From Thelephora terrestris (Eukaryota; Basidiomycota; Agaricomycetes; Thelephorales; Thelephoraceae), in assembly GCA_015956445.1 (NCBI GenBank), contig WIUZ02000010.1, forward strand, positions 1,364,001 to 1,428,000: 64,000 bases of DNA. The letters run 5' to 3'. Position numbers and translations under genes: made by a program. Below, in pieces: positions 23,846-34,504 of the stretch. Within the stretch, counting starts at the first letter, position 1, and the number at the start of each line of letters is the position of its first letter. Under the pieces are notes generated by a model, which was not told the origin of the DNA, ran no database searches, and worked only from the letters and a program-made list of their open reading frames with translations.

Positions 23846-24228
23846 ACTGAGTGCGATGTTGGGTCAGTATCACTCAACGCTTCGAGTACGAGCCCATCGG
23901 CTTACATCGATGGAGATGCATGACTTTGGTCTTCGAAGTCTGGTAGTTTGTCGTGCTGAGCCTGTGCACGGGGAGATGGTGGCATCTTGGAAAATATTGA
24001 GCGACTCTGAATTACTGTCGCCGCCACGCGCGTCGCGCCGTGACGCCCGTGACTGCCAAAGAACCGTTAGTCCGGGCGCCCACTTGATCACGAGCACCCT
24101 CCCCTCCTCACAGCGAGACCGAATTATAGCTCACACTCCCCCTTCGAATTCCGAGGACGGGCGAAGTAGTTGAACCCTTGAAGTCGCGCTAAATTGCAGC
24201 TGTCCAGGGTCTCACCACCTCGCTCTCC
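23846..24228. promoter_or_regulatory. Shared divergent promoter region of F-box pair 2
   Basis: 383 bp between the start codons at 23845 and 24229, in the same position as the region at 20152-20503. The call is based on the arrangement and partial similarity. Confidence 0.5.
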
Positions 24229-25544
24229 ATGGAGAAAGCGGTCTCGACGAAGAAAAACAACAACCAGCACGCCACAATCTCTCCAGAGTATGTCCCTACC
24301 CGTTGCATTTAAGTAAGCTAAGACACCGTTACAGAAGTACTCGCCATACACCACCGCGCTTGTCTCTTCCACTCGAGGTGATATACATCATCTTCGAGTT
24401 ACTCAAGGGCGACAAAGCCGCGCTACGCGCCTGTTCGCTCGCCGCCCATGATTTCTCTCGCGCCGCGTTAGCTTGTCTCGGCCGCCATATTACGGTGAAC
24501 TACGTACCTCGCATCAAGATGTGCGCGCAGCTGCTCACCGCGGACTCTGCCTTCCGACACGTCCGCTCATTGGATCTCGGTGTCACGAGCGGGCGCTCCA
24601 AACCCACGGATTATTTGAAGGAGCAGTTCACTATCCTTGAAATATTTTCCCAGCGCCGAACTTTGACCCGCCTATGGCTTTCGAGATTCCCATTCCCCTC
24701 ATTCGAGTCCAGTCAAAGAGAAAACGTTCAGGACATCGTTGCCTCCCTCGGCACCACAGTCGAGGACCTTGGGTTATATGAATGCCATTTTCTCTCTCGC
24801 GATGACATCATCTCCTTCATCTGCGCATTTCCTCGCTGCCATTCGCTTTACGTCCGGGATTGCGTCGCGATCAACAAGGAATCCACCGAAACCATGTTCG
24901 CCGGGTTGCCCAAACACAAACTCTTCCTTGATACCCTCGAACTCGCCTCTAAGGGGAAAGCCATCGACGTTTCATCCGTGATTGAGGAAGCCGACTTGAA
25001 TATCTCCAAACTTTCTGCTCTGATATGCAACGTTGATTCCGCTAAGCAGGCCCACTCCGTAGTGACGGCTGCCTCGGCGTCACCTATTCGACATCTTGAA
25101 TTGACATGCGTGGTGCCAGATGGTTTCCAAGGTATTTGCGAAACCGTAGCTTCACAGTCTTTGCTAAGTTTTTTTTTCGTTCTCATTCAAGCGTTCCTCA
25201 AACCTCTGCCTAAAAAGTGGTGCTTGGAGTACTTGACAATCAGATCACCCGCCCGCAGCGACCTCGTCCCCTGGCACAGTGCATTCCAGGATTTCCCAGC
25301 GCTACCTTACCTAAAGGAACTCACAATAGTATACCACTACCACAATACGCCATACGACACCCACTTCTGGACTTGCCTGGATCGCCTCTTTGAGCAGAGG
25401 GTTGTTTTTCCACAATCCGTACAGGTCGATATTCGGATGACCACCCAGTCAAAGCACTGGGACAAAGAGTGGCAGCGAGAATTCCTTCGCTCGCTCACCT
25501 CACTCAGCAAACACCAGCTTAAACTCTGGGGCGTTCGTGAGTAG
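24229..25544 (+). CDS. F-box/LRR-like protein, pair 2 right member
   Basis: Exons 24229..24287, 24335..25131 and 25192..25544 join in phase to 402 residues. The first exon (59 nt) and the intron phases match the paralogue at 20504-21845 exactly. The F-box-like segment reads LPLEVIYIIFELLKGD and ACSLAAHDFSRAAL. Shared leucine-rich motifs include HVRSLDLGVTS and LTRLWLSRFPFPS. The protein is colinear with its partner and shows no sign of decay. Confidence 0.83.
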
Positions 25545-26050
25545 GCTGTTCTCGTCTACGTTGCCGTCCCTTAAAAACGTATCCCAGACTTGGCGGAATT
25601 ACATCCAGCCCCCGATCCCCGCCTGACACGATCTTCCGTCATGAGCGCCATAACACAAGCATTGGGTAACCGCCGATGATACGAGTTCCTCAGCCCGGCA
25701 GTGGATTGTTAAATTTGGTTGGACGTAATCGAAGTCATTTCCCAAAATACCGAGTGTATTAGAACACAGGGTTGAATCAGAGCGTCTTTTCCAAACCCAC
25801 ATCGAACGCCGACCTCATGATGTAAACCCCGGCCGCTAGACCGAGAACCGTTCCTCAGCACGCAGTTCGAACCTCGCAAGGGTATCTGACTGTCCCTAGA
25901 AGAACCAAGCGCTTGCGCTAAACTCAATAAATCAGTCGGCGCAATCGTGTACGGGTGATGCGTGAGTCAATTCATGGAGACGAAAGGCACGATATATACA
26001 AGCGAGCATTTGAACCGGCATCGCCGCGTCCACCCGCGGTTTTAAAGCAA
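25545..26050. other. 0.5 kb intergenic region
   Basis: It lies between the 3' ends of the F-box gene and the DUF6533-like gene (convergent). A GTTCGAACC-like box near 25870 was examined as a possible tRNA and rejected. No gene seen. Confidence 0.4.
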
Positions 26051-27560
26051 TCAAGGCGCAGACTCGAGTTCTATGTCCTCACCGTTCGGCGAGGAGAGAG
26101 TCTCCGAAGTTCTGTGCGACTCGTCGAAAGCCCGTGATGCAAAACGTATGGTCTCCATCCGTCGTGTCGCCCTCCCAGAATCGGTCATTGTTTCAACGGA
26201 CCACGGCCCGTGCGGTTCGTTGGCAGCTTTCTTTAAGGAGAGCATGAGGCGTGATGCCATGATGGGGACGAATACTATGTCTACCCTATGGGGCAAATGT
26301 CACTCAAGATCAATGCTCGATAGGAATAAGGCTTACACCCCAGGCATGAGCCGAATCTCCTCCTGAACATGTGCCAAGGATCAGCACGAAGGGACCAACC
26401 ACCAGAGTATCGTGTATCACGTACCGGGGAAAAGATCACGAAAACCACCAGCGCCACTTGGAAGGCAGACAGGAATATGAAGTATAATGTTGCTCCTCGA
26501 AGAATAACATCCAAGATACTCGGAACGCTCGGATGGCTGATATGCGCTAACTTCTTTGTTGTGACCAAAATGATCAAAAAGGAAAGGAGGTCTTGAATGC
26601 CAGGACGTGGGGTGCGTGGAGCGTAATTCATATCAGGGTCCCTGATGCGAGACCAAGTCTGAAGTTGGAACACACCAAAAACGATGACTAGGTTGGTGAA
26701 AAGAAGCTCCCCAAGTTTCCACCGCTGTATGATGCAAAACTCTAATGCATCCACTTTTATATCTGAAAAAGATTGCGCTAAAGACCAGATGCCAGATGAG
26801 TTCACAGGAACGAACAAAGAGAAAAAGAACTCGCCTGGGCTCATTGCAGACCTAGTGATGTAATAGATACCAAAGCAAAGCTGCGTGCTGATCAGAATGA
26901 GAAGTAGACTTCCAAGCCGCCTATTCCTCCCGGTCACGGCGTATATCCTGGGGCACATCTGAGCCAAATATGGATTGGTCAGGGTACAGGGTTCCCATAC
27001 CTCAAGGCGACCGTCAATTGTGCAAGAGTAGTGACGGTGATAATATGAAAGAGTTGAATCCACTTGGTCTTTTGACAGCTGTCAAGTCGTAGGGCTGCGT
27101 GAGCGTTGTCGATACAGTATGCAGGCAGGAGAAAACGCACAACTACAGGTAGCCCGTGAGCGAGGTGCCAAAACGGTCGCATGGCTATGGACTTACAGGT
27201 TCTGTGTAGTCGAACAAGGCGAAGTTGGCCCACGTGAGGTAGAAGAGGGGGGTATACCTATTCTAGAGGACGGTAAACCCAGTGACAATGGCCGGCAGTT
27301 TGAACGCCATACAGCGATGAAAAGTGCGAATACTGTTAAACGACCGTAAAGTACGAGTGAGTCATCGGATGATAGGGAGAAGCGGATGTCAACCCACTCC
27401 AAGATTTCTTTCCAGACCAGGCGTACGTTAACTGTGCGACAGTGAGAACGTGAACACTCGCTCTAAAAAACGCAGTGGTACTGTACCTCATCTCCAAGTG
27501 TTACGAAGTAGTCGTATATCCACAACCAATGCATCGAAGTCAAGAACAGCTGCAAAGTTA
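26051..27560 (-). CDS. DUF6533-like multi-span membrane protein (exon structure partly resolved)
   Basis: Several minus-strand exons carry the hallmarks of the large Agaricomycete DUF6533 membrane family: WIYDYFVTLGDE around 27490-27545, then LTYAWSGKKSW, CPRIYAVTGRNRRLGSLLLI near 26900-26950, a charged loop, the hydrophobic DVILRGATLYFIFLSAFQVA near 26440-26510 and the terminal PIMASRLMLSLKKAANE. About six to seven membrane spans are expected; the function is unknown. I could not find a convincing ATG exon, so the 5' end is uncertain or eroded. It is a paralogue of the gene at 41491-43157, which has the same order of motifs. Confidence 0.65.
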
Positions 27561-28553
27561 GAGATAGGTCAGTCTTTGTTCCGCCTCTGCGTGTTGTGGT
27601 GGAGTGACATACCTTGAACAAAAACCTGGGGGTTCCGCCGAGCCGAGGACTTTATAGCGTGAAACGAGCGAAAATATAATCACGCACAGGAGCTTTCCGG
27701 TATGGACCAAGGCCCCCACTTCTGCTTCGTCCATCTGTACGTTGGTCAATTTTCGCCCGTGCCGTGAGAAGTTAGGGAAGCCCCACCCCGAAGGTGAGGT
27801 TGGAGAAGAATAGGAGTGGGGAGCGTCAGACCGTCCGTTGTAGTTTGTGCTCTTGCGTAGGATCGAATGGTATCAAAAGGTCGAGAGACAGATACTTTTG
27901 GCGGCGGTCTGTCCCGTGGTTACAAACCCCGCCCCGCCCGACCATTGTCTGGACCTTTACGTGGAGTCCCCCCGGGATGCTTTTAGGTGTACCTGAACCG
28001 AGGGTGGCCGTCATGAAGCCAACAGCGGAGGATAGACTACTCTTTTTGGTGAGCGCTTGATGGAAGGGCCTCAAGATTGTTCCTTGTCGGCACGTGCCGG
28101 TGGCTTCAGCAGATCGCATGATCCGGGCCTTACACGTGCCCACCCCTCCGAACTTAAACAATGTTTTTTATCCAAAAACCGGGTCCGCCTTGTTCTACTT
28201 CGCCCGATGCCCAGCACACCGTACAGGAATAGCCCCCGCAGAAGCCAGGAAGACACAACGAACCTATTCAGCGGAGCCGCTATAATGTTGTAATCCGATC
28301 TGCTAACGAGGAGGATATGATGTCTGCGACGATCCTAATCGGTTGCCGCAGCAGCCTCACGGTTCTTACGTGGCGGGGTCGTGTATGTATAGAAATATGT
28401 GAAGTCCGCCAGGCCCCCCCTTTCCCTCGCTGTTTGTCGGTAGAGCTCAACCCCAATATGGCCTGTCTACAAACACAGATTCCTACGCAAAGTATCGTCG
28501 AGTCGGGTTCGGGATCGGTCAGACTGGGGCCGGAATCAGGTGAATCCGCGACG
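27561..28553. other. 1 kb intergenic region
   Basis: It lies between the divergent DUF6533-like and MFS genes, so it should hold both promoters. It includes an alternative in-frame ATG for the MFS gene at 28458. No other coding signal was found. Confidence 0.4.
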
Positions 28554-30393
28554 ATGAGAGCTTCCGAGGATGGGCCACTGGAACACAAGGAGAGGGACGA
28601 TGTCGAAACAGGTCCATCAAACCCCACAACTGCGGCGGATGACTGTCCCGATGGCGGGTTTGCTGCTTGGTGTGTCGTCTTGGGTGTGAGTAAACCGCAT
28701 CTCCCCACCTGATAATGCCTGAACGTGAACGTGTAGTCCACATGTGCCATCTTCGCAACGTAGGCTGCGTTCTCCAGGCCGAACGATAAATCACCGGCTC
28801 ACATCAGACATTCCTCGCAGGTTCGGTCTGGTAAACGCCTGGGGGGTGAGCGCACTCCGGAGCCTTCTGTTTATTCAACAGTCACACCAGCAAAGGTATT
28901 CCAATCATACTACCAACGAGTTCTTATTCCTGAAACTCCAACGTCTACCATGTGGGTGTGCGATTTTTATCGTCGGATTCTTCGACCCTCCTTCTAATAC
29001 CTGAGTGCCAGTGCATGGGTCGGCTCAGTCCAGGTGCGAAGTGCCCCGGCTTCCTTTGACCCCGACCTCACCCGCATATAGTACGCTTTAGTTTTCTTTC
29101 CTGGACTTGTCGCCGGGCGGCTTTGTGACCTCGGCTACTTCAAGCATACCTTGTTCATCTTCAGGCTAGTGAAATTGGGTTGCTTTTTCACCACTAGCAT
29201 ATCCTGATCGCCCGAAATTAGCGCGATCCTTATCATAGCAACAGCCCTCACCGGGGAATGCAAGGAGTTCTGGCAATTACTTCTTTGTCAGGGTATTCTG
29301 ACCGGAATCTGCTGTGGGATGATTTTCAGTCCAATCCCTTCCATCGCTTCACAGTGGTTCAAGAAACGGAGGTCGTTGGCGTTTGGAATCATGTCTGCTG
29401 GAACGTCGCTTGGCGGAACAATCATCCCGATTGCTGCCAGGAATTTGATTGACGTCGTTGGGTATGTGAAGGCATCATGCGTGTGGTCTCCTCAGCTCAC
29501 AACATTATCCAGGTTCAAGTGGACAATGCGTATCGTCGCACTGATCGAACTCTTTGTACTCACGGTTGCAAACTTGGTAAGGGTCTTATGTGAGTTTTTG
29601 ATGGCACATGTTCACGGTTCACCCTCAGACCATTAGGCGAAGGATCAGACCTCCTGAGCGAACTGGACCCTTCTTTGCTTGGCACGATTTTAAAAAGCCT
29701 GCGTTCAGTGTGTACACCCTCGGTGGGATCCTTAATTTCCTGGGTTTCTATACACGTATGTTTTGCTGCCCTCTCACAGTGTTACGCTTGGTGACCAACG
29801 CGGACTTTCGGAAGTCCTAGCCTACATTGACCTGAGCGCGACCAGGGTTGGAATCTCTCCAAGGTTCTCCTTCTACCTGGTCTCCATTGCCAACGCCGGG
29901 TCAGGTTTGGGACGGATCTTTTCCGGAATCCTCGCCGACAAATTTGGGGTGCTGACCGTAACGGGTCCGCTGTCCATCATGTGCGCGGTCATGACGTACC
30001 TTTGGCCATTCGTCGCGACTGAAGGAGGCCTCGTTGCGATCGCGATCGTGTATGGGTTCTGCTCTGGGGCGTTCACTTCTTTGCTTGCAGTGCCTGTCGT
30101 AATGATGGGCGACATGCATGATTCCGGGAGGAGGACGGGGAGCTTTTTGACGTGCATTGCGCTCGGGGCTGTCGTTGGACCCCCGATTTCTGGTGCAATC
30201 GCCCAGGCTACTGGCGGATTCAGGGCCGTTGGGTACTACGCAGGTATCACCCCGCGATCTCCTCCATTCTTGACGCCCCGCTGAAATGACCCATTCTGTC
30301 CTCTCTCCCACAGGATCGTGCATCCTTGGAGCCGTTGCATTTTTATACCTCACAAAATACATGGTGATAGGCAGCTTACGTGGGAAATACTAA
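28554..30393 (+). CDS. MFS monocarboxylate-type transporter
   Basis: Eleven exons, 28554..28685, 28737..28759, 28821..28845, 28896..28951, 29006..29033, 29082..29164, 29222..29461, 29513..29576, 29629..29755, 29815..30243 and 30314..30393, join in phase to 428 residues. The order follows fungal MCT-like transporters: acidic N-terminus, DGGFAAWCVVLGS, FGLVNAWGVFQSYYQ, STIASAWVGSVQ, GLVAGRLCDLGYFK, ALTGECKEFWQLL, FGIMSAGTSLGG, the central loop, then LGRIFSGILADKFG and GAVVGPPISGAIAQATGG. About twelve membrane spans are expected, probably in the plasma membrane with proton-coupled uptake of a small organic acid; the substrate is unknown. The sixth intron appears to use a GC donor. An upstream in-frame ATG at 28458 would add 32 residues. 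Confidence 0.88.
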
Positions 30394-31440
30394 TGCTATT
30401 ACAGAGGCGGGTAGAAGTGTTCCTTCAAACCGTGGTCGATTGCAGTACCTCATCACTGGAAACCTCATTCGAAACGGCCATAACTTATCGTGGATTTATT
30501 TATGAGCTTATTTCGCACGTCCATACATAGTATATCCCTCTATTTTGGGCCTGTAAGTCCTGCCTTTACACGCTATAGTAGAGATTTTGTCGTTGAAGCA
30601 CCAAGGTTCCTTGGTCTCGCTCTGTCCAGCCATTTCTCTAGGGCACACCATGCTTCACCACCCCCACCCCACGCAGGACCTCACAACCCCCCGCAGGGGT
30701 TGCGATCTCTTCGAGACACTAGCCGGCGAGCGGAGACAATGGCGTTGGAGAGCGTGAATGTAGTTCTTGAGGTCGGTCGTTACTGCCCCTTTCGTCCACT
30801 CAGGGATGCATTTGAAGGGACGGATCGGTTGGAACTAGAAGGGGACAGAGCAACTCGAGAATACGGTCACTGGACAGGGATAACAGTGCCTCACTGAGTG
30901 ACGGTGGTGCTCGCTGTACTACTTCATGTATCCAGGCGCCCAGTTTCGTTCACAGCACTGAAGCACACAGGAATTCGGGGTATCCTTCATCATTCTCGCG
31001 GGATCCTCTCGGAACAGCTCGAAGTTACTCGTCAAGCAGAGCGTCTGGGGTCTACGGAGGTTAAAATGAGGGTGTAGCGCAGTAGAGGGACACTGTCGGA
31101 GTTAGCCGCACGGCCAATCGCAAAGTCGCGATACATACTTGTCCCACCTTGCAACGAAACCACGATAGATTCCACCGCGACCGACCCCCATTCTTTAAAA
31201 ACCGCTGTCTCTTCTCCTCCCAACAAACCCACTCTGAGCTCTACACGCCGCCGGAAGACAATTTCGCACGGGAAGACCCAAGTGAACGCAACCGGTACCG
31301 GCCAATTTACTTCCAATTCGCACCTGTCAATCCCCGCTGACTTTTTGATTTTCTCTGCGCATCCACTATCAGATCCTGGCGAACCTCACGATTCTGGAAA
31401 GGGATTCAGAAGCACTGCACGAGCGAAGCTTGCTGGCCGC
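30394..31440. other. 1 kb intergenic region upstream of GDA1
   Basis: No gene recognised. It contains the MFS 3' region and the GDA1 promoter and leader. The GDA1 frame stays open upstream to about 31282, but the residues before 31441 do not look like the family. Confidence 0.4.
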
Positions 31441-33278
31441 ATGTTTTCAGGAAGGAATAGCGGAGGTTACGATCGGCTAGAGGGTGGCCACGGTCCTGGG
31501 CGGCAGGTCGCTGGAAGAGGTTTTGCATGGAAAAAGTTCGCTATTGGAGCTGCAGCCCTCATCACGCTCGTATATCTCTTTGGGCCGAGGGAGACTCCGG
31601 GGGTTTTTGGAGGAAAGAAGTCACAATGTGCGTTCGTGTCCTGTCCCGTTGACGTGTTCACTCACGAGAGTTTCTCCCCCCGTCCAGCTCTTCCAAATGA
31701 CGATTACTACGACATTATCACGACCCCTCACGGCGATTCTCATCATCCCACCCCTCCAAACAATGTCGAGCCAGGTCCTGACAAAGCACACCCACCTCCC
31801 CATCAACCCGACACGGACACCGGGGACAAGGAACTGTCGACATTCAAACCCCCTACATCACCAGAAGACGACCCAGATCTATCGAAAACCGTCCAATGCA
31901 CTACACCTTATAAACCGAACCTGCCTCTCGTCCAATACGCCCTCATGATCGACGCCGGGTCACAGGGTTCCCGCATTCACATATACAAATTCAACAACTG
32001 CGGACCTTCTGCGGCATACGAGTACGAGGTCTTCAAGCAACTCCAACCTGGACTTTCGTATTACAAGTCGAGCCCTCAGGACGCTGCAGAGAGCTTGGAC
32101 GAGCTACTGGACGAGGCGGTCAGGGTCGTACCGCAGGATCTGTGGAAGTGTACCCCCGTTGCTCTCAAGGCCACCGCTGGATTGAGGATGTTGGGCGAGC
32201 AGCAGAGCAAGGACATCCTGGAAGCCGTTGCAAATAGAATCAGGGACAAGTATGAGTTCCATCTCAGGTCAAACGAGGACGTAGCAATCATGGATGGGAA
32301 GGACGAAGGTGTATACGCCTGGATTACCGCCAACTACCTCCTCCACGCGATCGGCCGCTCTAACGTTCCTTCCGGAAACCAGAGGGTCCCCGAGAAGAAA
32401 ACCACCTTTGCCGTCCTGGATCTCGGAGGTGCATCCACCCAGATCGTGTTCGAGCCCGCATTCGATCAGGAGCAACCGAATTCGTTGCTCAAGGACGGAG
32501 AGCACAAGTATGACCTCACCTTTGGCGGAGAGAAACGCGTCCTTTACCAACACTCGTACCTCGGATATGGATTGAAGCAAGCCAGGGAACACGTCCACAA
32601 GCTCGTCGAATTTTTGGCCCCCGAGCAGAAGGATCCCACCCAGAAGAGGGTCATTGCTAACCCTTGCTTGGCGAACGGAACTAGGGACGATGTGACGATT
32701 GGAGAAGGAGAGGACCGGAGGACGATCTCGATGGATGGCACTGATGTTGGTAGCTTCGAGGGCTGCAGCCGATACCTTCAACTCGTCATGGCCAAGGACG
32801 CGTGAGTTGGACGGGTTTTCCTTTCTCTACCGCATGTTGATCACGTTACAGTGTTTGTGAAGTCAAGCCTTGCTCGTTCAACGGCGTTTATCAGCCCAGC
32901 CTGATGGACGCGTTCCCTACAGGCAACGTCCTCCTGCTTTCCTACTTCTACGATAGGATCAACCCACTCCTCCCCATGGATCAGCGAAATAACTTACTGG
33001 CTATTTCCACAATCGCGGATCTCGCCAAGGACGTTTGTGCCGGCCCTCCTACGTGGGAGAAAAGGTGGGGTACCGACCAGGCGGTTATAGAAGAGCTCGA
33101 GGGCCGACCGGTCTGGTGTCTCGACCTGACTTTCATGTATACCCTTCTTCGGCTCGGTTACGAGTTTGGTGAAGATAGACAGGCGAAGATCGGGAAGCAA
33201 ATCGATGGGACGGAGTTGGGCTGGTGCCTTGGTGCTACCCTTTCCATGATTGGTGCAGACCTCACCTGTAGGGCATGA
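31441..33278 (+). CDS. GDA1: Golgi guanosine diphosphatase (GDA1/CD39 family)
   Basis: Two exons, 31441..32801 and 32852..33278, join in phase to 595 residues. A short cytosolic N-terminus is followed by one signal-anchor span at about 30-47 (FAIGAAALITLVYLFG) and a Pro/Asp-rich stem, giving a type II membrane topology. All apyrase-conserved regions are visible: MIDAGSQGSRIHIYKF near residue 168, ALKATAGLRML, KDEGVYAWITANYLL, VLDLGGASTQIVFEP and SYLGYGLKQAR; the second exon has CSFNGVYQP. The enzyme hydrolyses GDP (and UDP) to the monophosphate in the Golgi lumen, which drives nucleotide-sugar exchange for mannosylation. The start at 31441 was chosen because the membrane anchor then sits at the family position. 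Confidence 0.93.
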
Positions 33279-33469
33279 TAGCCCCTCCCTTCCCGGATTG
33301 GGCGTGGACGGTGGGGCGGATATAGATTGATATAGCACGCTGCATTCATCCACTTTCTCCGTTGGACCCTCTGGTGTTTGACTTATCTCCTCCATGGAAT
33401 CACTGTTGCGCGTTAGAGTAACATATACATTAGATATAATATACCGTACTAACAAACCACTTTGTGACC

Positions 33470-34064
33470 TCAGTTTTCCCTCCATTGATAGGCGCACCCC
33501 GCACAACTGAAGATCAGAAAATTCCAGGGAGTCACAAACAGACGCGGTTCACATGTGAAGATAGGACATACCGGTAGACTGGAATCAAACGGGCGGTTTA
33601 GTTTCAAAGTTGAGGGGGTGAAGAAAGGGAAGGTTGCAGGAAAACGGACTTACAGGTGGTCATGGGCTCATCGGCGGATCTGATCTGAAGCTGATAGAAG
33701 TAGGCTCTGCCATGTTCACATTTTTCACAAGTGACTGTATGGGAGAGTGCGCGTAATTCGTTAGTAAAGTCGAGGTAAAACTTGGGTCATGTATGTTTGT
33801 GACTACGGGATAGATCCGACCGAACGGATCGTGGCGGGGATGAAGGAAGTCGGAAGCCTCACCCGCTGTAGAGTCTGCGTGCTTCCACATTTCCTCTCCG
33901 CCTAGAACGTCGTCGACTTGTTTACGTTCGAGGCGGGTGCGGGAAGTCATTTGCTTTGTGATTGGAAATTCGTAAGGGCAGGTGTTGCACGTCCATTTGT
34001 TGAACCCCGTTTCGGAGGAGATGACGAGGAGGTTGGAACACGAGGGGCAGAACAGCGTCGCCAT
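33470..34064 (-). CDS. RPC11: RNA polymerase III subunit Rpc11 (POLR3K/C11)
   Basis: Four exons, complement(33470..33506, 33572..33578, 33654..33734, 33863..34064), join in phase to 108 residues, the normal length. The N-terminal zinc ribbon reads FCPSCSNLL ... WTCNTCPYEFPI. The linker has KQVDDVLGGEEMW. The C-terminal TFIIS-like ribbon reads CEKCEHGRAYFYQLQIRSAD, EPMTTFYRC and CAYQWREN, with the acidic pair in RSADE that TFIIS-type hairpins use for RNA cleavage. The third exon is only 7 nt and restores the FYRC motif. Rpc11 supports RNA cleavage, termination and reinitiation by Pol III. Transposon element A lies just upstream, with its target duplication starting 86 bp before the ATG. Confidence 0.95.
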
Positions 34065-34149
34065 CGTTGCTGCTAAGATGACCGAGGGTCACTCTCGGAC
34101 GTGAGAATGAACGCGATCGGCCTCGTAATTTAACAACGCCGGCGCCGAG

Positions 34150-34156
34150 GCTCAAG
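34150..34156 (+). repeat. Target site duplication of element A, left copy
   Basis: GCTCAAG directly precedes the left terminal inverted repeat and is repeated exactly at 41035-41041 after the right one. Confidence 0.85.
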
Positions 34157-34187
34157 CCCAGTGGAAAAACAGTCGAGCGTCAGCGAG
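34157..34187 (+). repeat. Left terminal inverted repeat of element A
   Basis: 31 bp starting CCCAGTGGAAAAAC and ending GTCAGCGAG; the exact reverse complement is at 41004-41034. Confidence 0.9.
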
Positions 34188-34504
34188 ACTGGTTGGTAAC
34201 TGGCGAAGCGTCTGTTCCTGACGAACCCGGCCGACGACTGACGAAAACAAGTAAGTTCGCGTCTAGACCTGTCGATTCGGGACGATCCGATCCGCGTGAT
34301 CTTAATAAACACGCGCCGTTTTTCTCAAGTTCAACGTAGATCAGGTGGGGCTAGAAATGTACTACGCCACTTCACAATATTTTGGGTTAATTAAACCGTG
34401 TTTTTATGTTTTTTTCGTATGCGAATAGAATTGCATTTTTTTCACTAAGTCTCTCATCTCGTCCAGGCGCACCGGTGCGCTCCCCCGTCCTGACATCCCC
34501 TCGG

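Noticed and set aside
25860-25885. GTTCGAACCT near 25870 as a possible tRNA gene
   Set aside because: The bases flanking the loop do not form a T stem on either strand, and no acceptor stem was found.
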